Source of the DNA: Garcia nutans
Taxonomy: Eukaryota; Streptophyta; Magnoliopsida; Malpighiales; Euphorbiaceae
Reading direction: 5' to 3'
Assembly: GCA_947685225.1 (NCBI GenBank)
Contig: CANTUV010000072.1
Coordinates: 5,332,001-5,396,000, forward strand
Length of the DNA stretch: 64,000 nt
Below, piece after piece: positions 54,966 through 64,000 of this stretch. Within the stretch, counting starts at the first letter, position 1; each line of letters starts with the position of its first letter. Below the pieces are notes generated by a model. It made no database searches. It was given only the letters and a program-made list of their open reading frames with translations, and was not told the DNA's origin. Made by a program: the position numbers and the translations under genes.

Positions 54966-56354
54966 ATGGAGCCCGAACAAATTCAAAGGATGGTGGATGT
55001 GGCCCTCAATGCCAAGATGGAAGAAATCAAAGAGGCACTAACTTAGACCATGAAGAACCAATTGACTGCAATCTTAGAAAACCATGCTGAGGCATCTGCT
55101 AGCACTAAGAAACCAAAGGACAAAGGGAAGACCAAAGTTAGTGAAGTGGTTTTTGATGATGAAATGGTGATCATTGATGATGATGATGATTGGGCTCAAT
55201 ACTACCTAGAGGTTCAAGAAAAGAAGAAAGAACCGAAGGCAACTATTGAAAAGACCGAGACATCTGATGTTGAAAAGATGATTACTGATTTAGAAAAGAA
55301 ATTTGAGAAGAAGCTGAAAACCGAAGAAATGTTCGAAGTTGACAAGTTATTTGAACAAGATGATGAGGTCCCTTATAAATTCAAGATGCCATCTTTTGCA
55401 AAGTATAATGGCACTGGAAATCCTCATCTCCATGTGAAGCAGTATATCACTACCATGCAATCTGCCCGAGCTACTAAGGCTCAAACTCCTCTAAGGTACT
55501 TCATGCTCTCATTGGATCCTGCTGTCCAAAATTGGTTCAATACCTTAGATGATGGAACACAAGAGAGTTGGGATCTACTTTACAAAGCCTTCATCCAACA
55601 ATATGGATACAATATTGAAATGGAAGTTACCTTAATTGAAGTTGAGTCCATTGGGCAACGACCAAATTAAAATTTTGTAGATTATGTCAGGAGATGGAGA
55701 AACAAGGCTGCCTTACTCAAGAAGAGGCCCAATGAATCCGATCAAATAAGGATGATTGTGAGAGGGGTGTTACCTAGCCTTCGTGAGAGGATGTCTCATA
55801 CACTCATCCGTGATTTCAAAGATCTTCTCCAAGCTGGTCTACAAATTGAAGAGTGGGAAAGGGAGAAGAATCACTTTTCAATAAAAAGGAATGAGAAAGG
55901 GAACTACCAGTCGGGCAATCAAAGCACACAAAAAGAAGTTGATGTTGATGCTGCTAGTCAAGGAGGAATGAGGCAATTTTCAGAATTAGGGAAGCCACTA
56001 TCTTGGGTTCTCAATAAGCTACAAAAGAAGGGATTGTTACAACCCTTGACTCCTCGTCCTTTGCCTAATCCTCTTCCACCAAACTTTGATACTAATGCAT
56101 TTTGCCAATTCCATCAAAGGCCTGGACACGAAACAGACAATTGCATGAAGTTGAGGCATGAGATCCAGAATTTAATTGATAATGGCAAGTTGCCCGAGCC
56201 GGACAAGCCCAACACCAAAGATAATCCATTTCCAAGGTTCAACAGAGTGCCACCACCAGCAACCTTTATGGTGGGAAAAGGATTGGAAGAAGATTTTGTT
56301 TTATCCTCTTTTCAAGATGGGAATGTTGAAGATGTGAAAGGAAAAGAAGCCTAA
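54966..56354 (+). pseudogene. gag: T7 unit 2 Gag, two nonsense codons
   Basis: A 462-codon frame with an intact zinc motif (CQFHQRPGHETDNC) and a one-codon insertion in the capsid region (TPLRYFML against TLRYFML). Stops are at 55044 (TAG, where the other units have GAG) and 55668 (TAA, where the others have GAA). Otherwise it is the best copy of the three; it ends FQDGNVEDVKGKEA like unit 1. Confidence 0.88.
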
Positions 56355-59300
56355 CTCAATGAACTTTCCTTAGCTTGAATGTTTCTTTTCAATCTTAGTT
56401 TATTTAATATTTTGGAACTATCATGTTTTTCAAATTTAAATTTGTTTGAATAAATTACTTTCATCATAAATTTTTATTGGTCTTTGTTCATTTTGGTACT
56501 CAACCAATGAGGAATTTAGCTTCATGTTTATAAATTAATGTGTCTAGGCATCATGACTCGAATGACTTTACTAGATGAGGGAATTGCTCTATAGCATTGA
56601 GTTGTGTATGCTTACTTAGAGAGGGCTCCTGCATAATTATCTTTGTCTAGGTCTTAGTCAGTCTTAGAACATTGCTTTGACAAACTTTCGAGGCGAAATT
56701 GAACTCTGCTTATTTAAAGGAGAGATGATCTAGGCATTGTTAGATTAGCCAACAACTAGTATCCACCCAATTAAATATTAATCCCTAGTTGTCCCTTTGA
56801 GCTTTCATAAAATTTTAGCTTTCTTTTCATTGGCATATAACATCAACAACCTACCTTGAGCTATTGTGATACTTTTGACAAGTCTTATGATCACAAAGGT
56901 GAAAAGGCAAGAAGATCAAAGAAAGGAATGAATAGTCAAGACTTTAAGGATAGTTGATGTTCTCAAAAACTTAAGGGTAGTTGAAGTTCCCTTAAAGTCT
57001 CCAAAATATCAAGATAACAACAACATTAGAGTAACAAATGATTTATCCCTGTTTAGAAAGATTTATGTTACCCCATTCATCTATTAATGGAAGCCCATGT
57101 TGGTATAAAGAAGACAACTATGTTTGAGCTAGAACCAAAAAAAAAGGAAAAAAAAAGAAAGAAAAAAGAGAATAGAAAAAGAAAAAAAAAAGAAGATAAA
57201 ACTTAAAAGGCGGTTCAGAAAGCCAATTGAGTTCTCTTTTACCTAAAGCAGCAAAAGGCTTCCATTTGGTTCATAAAGACATTTTTACTTGAATTGGCCC
57301 TACGCAACCAAAGATTCAATCAAAATAGGAGAAAAGGAGGGAGACCATCCAGTTCTTGAAAGTTTTGTACTTGATAGTCCAACAAGAAAGAAGGATGAAA
57401 TGATAAAATGCTCAAAGAAAGGGAAGAGTAAGGAAAACAAAGAGAAAGAAAAGGGAAGAGTAAAAGAAATAAAGAAAAGGGAGAAGAAGAAAAGAAAAAG
57501 ATTTGGGTCTTAAACTTTTTACAAGGGCAAAGACTATCCTAATCAAGATCCAGATTAATGCCAAGAAGATAGAAGAAATTTGGAGTCTAGAAAGATTGCT
57601 CCCAACTGTCTAAAGTTCCAACAAGAAATTTGTAGTGTGAGGGTTTGTCCACTGTGTCACACCAGCTCCAATCTCAAAATGTCCTCCACTTTAACCCATA
57701 TCCCTTATAGACCCCGTTTCAAGCCTATCAAAGACCTGTTTATCTCTCTTGGTAGGTAGAGTCTATTAGTGGAGATAGTTTGGATAAGCATGCATATGAG
57801 ATAGACAATATTTAAACTCAAATGAGACCTTTGGCCAAGCAATGTGTATGTGCCTATCTGAAGTGCAACAGTTCTTTCTTAAATAGAAATGATTCTAGAG
57901 TTTAGTACGGTAACTGGGGTTGTCATGTTATAGATATGTTAATTTGGAAAATCAAGTCCTGAGGTACATTGACATTAATTTGGCAAAGCCAACATTTGAT
58001 TTCAAAAAAAAGAAAAAAAGTTTTGTCATACAAAGCCTTCAAGTTAAGGGAAGTATGTTGAACCTCCAAAGGACACATTTGGCAAAGTCATGAAGAAACT
58101 ACCAACCGACATGCTGAAATATAGTTTGAAATGGATACATCCCTGACTCTGTTGCTTAGGGTCTCCACCACTCATGTTTTCAACATCTCAAAGATAAAAG
58201 CTACAAATACAAAGCTTTCAATCATTCTAATGCAAGACTTGAACAAGCGTCAAAAGGGAACCAATGAGAACACTTATGCTGATTACCTCAGTCTGTGAGT
58301 CAATGGAACAACTGTAAGTATTATTCATGCATATCATGCATACATGAGCATGTCACATCGCACTTTCTTGTCTTGTATTGTCTATTCTTTATCAAAGTGA
58401 ACAGCAAACACTCTGTGAAGTGAAGAATCAAAAGAAGATGTCAAATCAGGAGGGAATGGAAAGCCCATTGCTTGAGAAAGCTCCAGTAATCTTGCAAAGA
58501 GAAGAAATGCATGCTTATGCGAAGAACAAGACGGAAAAAAACATAAATCAAAGCTTGCATGGATAAAATCCTTGGTTTGAGCCTACAAAGGGGGCAAAGT
58601 TTCTCTTTTTCAATTTTTTGAGTTTGTATACCAAATATTTTTAAACTCACTTACAAATATTTTGCCACACAGGGGGGCAAGGAGAGGATATAAGGTCAAA
58701 TTAAAAATAGCTAAATCTTTGCAAAGAGGAAGAACAAAAGAATGGAACATTAGAACTCTCAAAAGAATGAAGATGCAAAAGACAAAAGACCAATCCAGCT
58801 AAAAGAGCTGAAGCCAGGGTAAAGACCCGACCTCCAATGGATAAAGACCCATGTTTTAAGAGTAAAGACCCAATCTCAAAGGATGAAGATCCATTTGCAA
58901 TGGTGAAGACCCAATGTCAAAAGATGAAGATTCATTTTCAAGGATGAAGACCCGATCTCAAAGGATGAAGATCCATTTTGAGGGTGGAAAACCACAATGC
59001 ATGGAATAACCGGAGCAGTCAGATTTCTCAAATTATAAAAGGTCAGTCAAAATCAATCTTGGGTCCAAGCACCCAAATTCAAATCAGCCTCGGATCCAAG
59101 TACCCAATCTCGGGTCCAAGTACCCAATCTCGAGTCCAAGTACTCAATCTCTGGTCCAAGTACCCAAATCAAATCAATCTCAGGTCCAAGTACCCAATTT
59201 CGGGTCCAAGTACCCAAATCAAATCAATCTCAGGTCCAAGTACCCAATCCCAGGTCCAAGTACCCAAAATCAATTTAAGCTCGGGTCCAAGTACCCAATC

Positions 59301-59530
59301 CCGGGTCCAAGTACCCAATCTCGGGTCCAAGTACCCAAAATCAATTCAAGCTCGAGTCCAAGTACCTAAGCTCTGGTCCATGTACCCAATCCCGGGTCCA
59401 AGTACCCAATCTAGAGTCCAAGTACCCGAATCTCGGGTCCAAGTACCCAATCCCGGGTCCAAGTACCCAATCCCGGGTCCAAGTACCCAAAATCAACCCA
59501 ATCCCAGGTGCAAGTACCCGAACATGAATT
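56355..59530 (+). mobile_element. T7 unit 2 non-coding 3' region, 3' end deleted
   Basis: Collinear with unit 1 up to the GGGTCCAAGTACCC array (59050-59520). At about 59525 it jumps into the LTR interior: the rest of the array, the PPT and the LTR start are missing. The A/G-rich frame 57289-57513 comes from low-complexity sequence. Confidence 0.8.
59050..59520. repeat. T7 unit 2 GGGT-CCAAGT-ACCC array, shortened
   Basis: About seventeen palindromes of the same design as 50750-51600, ending at the deletion point. Confidence 0.8.
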
Positions 59531-61164
59531 GATTTCACAGTGAGCTTGGGATTGGAAACCAAATCAAGGAAGGAAAAGCAATAATTCAATTCAATTGATT
59601 TTTAAGGGAGTAGAAGCATGAATTAACCAATTCAAAGGCAACAAAAGCTTGTCTTTAGAGCTAGTTCATCCAAGAAGAATTGTTTTTGGAGGATTCAACA
59701 AAAGAAGGTATGTTAAACTCTTTTTGATTCATGTTTTACAGTAGCAAATCTATAAAATTTAAGTTTTTTAAATAAAAAATCTTAGAACTTGAATTTAATT
59801 TTTCCAAAGTTAAAATAATAAAAACGTGACTTTCTTTTCTAAAAAGACTTAAAATTGTTATTTTTTCTTCTTAAAACTCTAATTGAACATATTTTTCAAC
59901 AAAACCAAAATCAAATTCTGTTTCTTTTAAGATTTTAAAGTAGGTTCTATTTTATTCAAAAAGCCTTAAAAAAACATCTTTTATACTTATAAAAACTTCA
60001 ATCCATTTGTTTAAATTCATAAAACTTCATAAAATATCAAATTGATTTCTAAAATCCTAAAAATTACTCAATACCCGTAACCCAATTTTAAAGCCTAAAA
60101 TCAAAATTCAACTTTTAAACCTAAAATAATAAACCCTAATCCTTTTAAAACCTTAAACCATAATTTTTATGAACCTTAATCCTTTTAAAACATAAAAAAA
60201 CATAAAAACTCAAAAATTACACAGTAGCTTAAAATTCAATAATCAAAAATCACAAATTTAAGTATCTTAAGGTATTCAAAACCCTAGTTTCATGATTTCA
60301 TCATTCAAACCTTAATTTGGTTAATCAAAGAGTCTTACCAACCCTTTAAAACATAAAACCCTAATCTATTTTAATTCCATAAAAAGTCACAGTAGCTATA
60401 ATTGAACTTTTATTTGCTTTATTCAATTCCATATTTATTTATACCTTGATTTATCTCTTATGCTTTAATCTATTTAATTTCAATACTTGATTTATTTAAT
60501 TTATCATGGATGGATGTTTGTTTTATTTAAATACTTTTGATGAATGATTTATTTATGATGAATGATTATTTACTTTTATCAATCAATTTAGATTTCCAAA
60601 AGTTGTAAGAGGTATGTTTCCACTTGGTGGGTACCTCATTATTTAAACATCATGTAATTTAATTTGCTTTTTTATTTTAGAACTTATGTAAAGGGCATGT
60701 TTCTATCTTTTGGTGGGTGTCCTATCTAGGCATGTGATGTAAGGACATGTTTCCATCCTTGGATGGGTGTCCATTTATTTGTTTTGTTTTGTTTGGACAT
60801 TGCTTTGATTTTAATATAATGATGCTTTCTTTTTATTGTGTGTAGTATGGATAATATTGTTATATTTAAGAATTTTATAATATTAAGACCTGTAAAGGAG
60901 ATCGGTTCCAATGAACCGGGCGTTGTGGGGGTGCTGGGCCATTTCTCACCTTCCCCACACGTACCCAACTTTCCTAACCCATTAAGGGGTTGGGGATTCT
61001 TTAGGAATCGAGTCATCCACCCCTTTCCTTTTTCTTGGGCCGTCTGGGTGGTGACTCCATTTTCTCCTGACTTAAGTCTGTGTTCTCTAAGGCGTCGAGC
61101 CTAAACAGTGCCGAAGTCGCAAGAACCATTCCACCGGGAGTGAGGGCGAAAATCCCCGCTCACA
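59531..61164 (+). mobile_element. T7 LTR3, 5'-truncated
   Basis: Begins at a point corresponding to about 52168 of LTR2, so about 490 bp of U3 including the palindromes and TATA box is absent. Together with the missing 3' UTR end, the deletion is about 0.65 kb. The remainder to CCCCGCTCACA is intact. This LTR could not promote transcription of unit 3 by itself. Confidence 0.9.
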
Positions 61165-61165
61165 G

Positions 61166-61183
61166 TGGCGACTCCACTGGGGA
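61166..61183 (+). promoter_or_regulatory. PBS of unit 3 (tRNA-Arg type)
   Basis: TGGCGACTCCACTGGGGA, identical to unit 2. Confidence 0.8.
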
Positions 61184-62342
61184 TAAGAGAAGTTGATTCC
61201 GTTGGTCTTTATATTATTCTATTCTTTCTCATAATGATATTATCCATTGCATCATATTAGATTGCATTGTGTGCATGAGTTAGGATGCCCGTGTTACCCG
61301 TGTTGTGTTATGTAAGAGATACCATACTTTCACTTAAGGTATGGAGATCGAGCATGGCATAACCACTCATAGCCTCGTACCTTTTGGTATATACTTGCTA
61401 TGGGAACCTAAGCCTTTCTACCCAAAGACTAAAGCTCATGTAATTGGCCTAGTTACTTTCCTTAGGTTTTACCCTAAATGCATGTTTGACTATGGTTAGT
61501 TTATCTTAGTCTAAATCATGGCTTATTTGGTTTGTTCTTTTCTAATATGACCTAAGTATGTTGTAAGCTCAAAATAAATTTTTCTTTAAAATCCAAAAGA
61601 CCAAAGCTATTTTTCAAAACTTTTCAAAATGGTCTTTGGACATAAGACTTTTCTAAAAACAAATCAAAAATTCTTTGGCCCATGGCCCAAATACTAAGCC
61701 CAAAATCCAAATTTCTAAAATCTTTTACAATGGGCTTAGAAACAAAACTATTTTCACCCAACATTTTCTTACAAAGAGCTTGCAAAAATATTTAGGGCAA
61801 TTATGAAATACCAAAAATCAATTGTGGGCCTAGTTTACGCTAAGAATAAATTAACCATGGGCTTGTTTTTGGCATGAATCATTAGTTACCTTTTTCAAGT
61901 GAGAAATCTATTTATAATAAACCTCTTAATTTCATTTTAATTCAGCATAGCATAAAAGCTACTTTAGTTGGATAAATGGATTAAAACCTAATTAATGGGA
62001 ATTATCATGGATTGATTTCCATTTTCGAAAATACAATTATTGGTTGAAACGTCTGAGGGAATTATTCGAAAGCAAGATACCCCATGTTGGTATTTTGTTA
62101 ACCATTTACCTAGGAAAAGAGACTCGCCATTCGTGTATGGATGTTATAAGGTTGGAAGGAACATCCTATTTTTATCCGTTGATTGTTTGTGCATACATGC
62201 ATACATGCATACATTTGCATCTCATATCATTAATCCTCTCTGGCTCACAGCCCTGCATTACGATAGTTCAAAAGCTTACAATCCTACCTACACCGGAGAC
62301 GAGATATCTAGCAACGGCTCAATCGCTTGCTCACCAAGAACA
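61184..62342 (+). mobile_element. T7 unit 3 leader
   Basis: Non-coding and collinear with units 1 and 2, with an extra segment near 61797-61825 (AATTATGAAATACC region) that T3 also has in inverted form at about 42880-42920. On that point unit 3 is closer to T3. Confidence 0.65.
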
Positions 62343-63733
62343 ATGGAGCCCGAACAAATTCAAAGAATGGTGGATGAAGCCCTCAATGCCAAGATGGAAG
62401 AAATAAAAGAGGCCCTAGCTGAGACCATGAGGAACCAATTGACTGCAATCTTAGAGAATCATGCCGAGGTTTCTGCTAGCACTAAGAAGCCAAAGGACAA
62501 AGGGAAGACGAAAGTTAATGAAGTGGCTTGTGATGATGAGAAGTTGATCATTGATGATGATGATTGGGCTCAATACTACCAAGATCTTTAAGATAAAAAG
62601 GAGCCAAAGGTTGTCAAGAAGGCAACTATTGAAAAGACCGAGACATCTAATATTGAAAAGATGATTGCTCATTTAGAAAAGAAATTTGACAAAAGCTGAA
62701 AACTGAAGAAATGTCCGAAGTTGACAAATTATTTGAGCTAGATGAAGAGGTCCCATACAAGTTCAAGATGCCATCTTTTGCAAAGTATAATGGCACTAGA
62801 AATCCTCATCTCCATGTGAAACAATATATCACTGCCATGCAGTCTACCCGAACTACTAAGGCTCAAACTCTAAGGTACTTCATGCTCTCATTGGATCCTG
62901 CTGTCCAAAATTGGTTCAATACCTTAGATGATGGAACACAAAAGAGTTGGGATCTACTTTACAAAGCCTTCATCCAACAAAATGGATACAATGTTGAAAT
63001 GGAAGTTACCTTAATGGAAGTTGAGTCCATTAGGCAATGACCAAATGAAAATTTTGTAGATTATGTTAAGAGATGGAGAAACAAGGCTGCTTTACTCAAG
63101 AAGAGGCCCGATGAATCCGATCAAATAAGGATAATTGCGAGAGGGGTATTGCCTAGTCTTCGTGTAAGTATGTCTCATACACTCATACGTGATTTCAAAG
63201 ATCTTCTCCAAGCTGGTCTACAAATTGAAGAGTGGGAAAGGGAGAAGAATCACTTTTCAATAAAAAGGAATGAGAAAGGGAACTACCAGTCGGGCAATCA
63301 AAGCACACAAAAAGAAGTTGATGTTGATGCCGCTAGTCAAGGAGGAATGAGGCAATTTTCAGAATTGGGGAAGCCACTGTCTTGGGTTCTCAATAAGCTA
63401 CAAAAGAAGGGATTGTTATAACCATTGACTCCTCGTCCTTTGCCTAATCCTCTTCCACCTAACTTTGATACTAATGCATTTTGCCAATTCCATCAAAGGC
63501 CTGGACACGAAATGGACAATTGCATGAAGTTGAGGCATGAGATCCAGAATTTAATTGATAATGGCAAGTTGCCAGAGCCGGACAAGCCCAACACCAAAGA
63601 TAATCCATTTCCAATGTTCAACAGAGTGCCACCACCAGCAAACTTCATGGTGGGAAAAGGATTGGAAGAAGACTTTGTTTTATCATCCTTTCAAGATGGA
63701 AATATTGAAGATGTGAAAGGAAAAGAAGCCTAA
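62343..63733 (+). pseudogene. gag: T7 unit 3 Gag, stops and a frameshift
   Basis: Starts ATGGAGCCC. Stop TAA at 62589 (unit 1 has CAA), a segment absent from units 1 and 2 (62592-62620) that resembles T3, a frameshift near 62692, TGA at 63038 (CGA elsewhere) and TAA at 63419 (CAA elsewhere). The zinc motif CQFHQRPGHEMDNC is present. It is the most decayed of the three copies. Confidence 0.85.
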
Positions 63734-64000
63734 CTCAATGAACTGTCCTTAGCTTGAATGTTGCTTTTCAATCTTACTTTCTTTAATATTTTAGAACTAT
63801 TGTGTTTTTCAAAATTAAATTATTTTTATCATAAAAATTTGTTGGTCTTTGTTCATTTTGATGCTCAACCAATGAGGAATTTAGCTTGATGTTTATAAAT
63901 TAATGTGTCTAGGCATCATGACTCGAATGACTTTACTAGATGAGGGAATTACTCTATAGCATTGAGTTGTGTATGCTTACTTAGAGAGGGCTCCTGCATA
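63734..64000 (+). mobile_element. T7 unit 3 non-coding region, start
   Basis: Matches 48011-48290 and 56355-56640 and runs off the window. No gene seen. Confidence 0.8.

Larger units (their letters stand above)
43314..64000 (+). mobile_element. T7: tandem array of a gag-only Tat-like element
   Basis: LTR1 43314-45467, int1 to 51679, LTR2 51680-53800, int2 to 59530, LTR3 59531-61164, int3 to the window end. Each internal region has a PBS, leader, one gag and about 3.2-3.7 kb of non-coding sequence; no protease, RT, RNase H or integrase. It would depend on a partner such as T3. Adjacent units share single LTRs, as expected from unequal LTR recombination. The array continues past 64000. Confidence 0.9.

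Noticed and set aside
57289..57513. Lys/Glu-rich 74-codon frame
   Set aside because: Low-complexity A/G-rich DNA; the unit 1 equivalent is interrupted.

Overview
This is a gene-poor, AT-rich plant nuclear window, probably from a eudicot with a retrotransposon-rich genome. Almost every base belongs to Ty3/gypsy LTR retrotransposons, and I see no ordinary single-copy host gene, tRNA, rRNA or CRISPR array. Evidence for a plant: tRNA-iMet and tRNA-Arg-type primer binding sites, a Tat-type duplicated RNase H, plant mobile domain (PMD) coding exons with GT-AG introns, and telobox-like AAACCCTAA motifs. The species cannot be named from the sequence.

Layout (T1-T7 are my labels). 1-955: minus-strand gag wreck of a gypsy element (T1). 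1010-4598: 3' LTR and 3' internal region of a minus-strand Tat-like element (T2), cut at 4598 by the next element. 4599-43313: T3, a minus-strand Tat-like element with 3' LTR (4599-7084), antisense (+) extra genes (a spliced PMD gene at 8299-10627 and a DUF7745-like gene at 11002-12316), integrase/RNase H (12687-15093), RT, protease, gag and leader (38563-43313). Its RT is split by T4 (15099-38557, TSD TTAAC), a plus-strand Tekay/Del-like chromovirus. The 5' LTR of T4 is split by T5 (16921-30255, TSD TGCTT), a 3.4-kb solo LTR. T5 is split by T6 (17687-27611, TSD ATTAT), a nearly intact minus-strand chromovirus. 43314-64000: T7, a plus-strand tandem array LTR-int-LTR-int-LTR-int of a non-autonomous, gag-only Tat-like element whose leader and gag are homologous to T3. 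T7 lies head to head with T3, which makes a large inverted repeat.

The nest gives a relative clock. T4 LTRs differ at about 38 sites in 2.6 kb by eye, T6 LTRs at about 9 in 2.5 kb, and each younger element lies inside an older one. All coding regions are broken, often by C-to-T changes in CAG or CGA codons, as expected after cytosine methylation.

The most unusual signal is structural. The 3' UTRs of the Tat-like elements are arrays of short palindromes in which the loop is constant and the two arms change together (T2 core CTTC, T3 core TCTGG, T7 core CCAAGT). Further palindrome clusters lie in U3 at a similar distance upstream of TATA, upstream of the antisense PMD promoter, and at the end of U5 beside the PBS. 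Independently, the LTRs of T4, T5 and T6 share two adjacent hairpins ending exactly at a CAG|GT splice-donor motif, plus further conserved donor and acceptor motifs. This suggests a multi-intron spliced leader running from the LTR across the PBS to just before the gag ATG.
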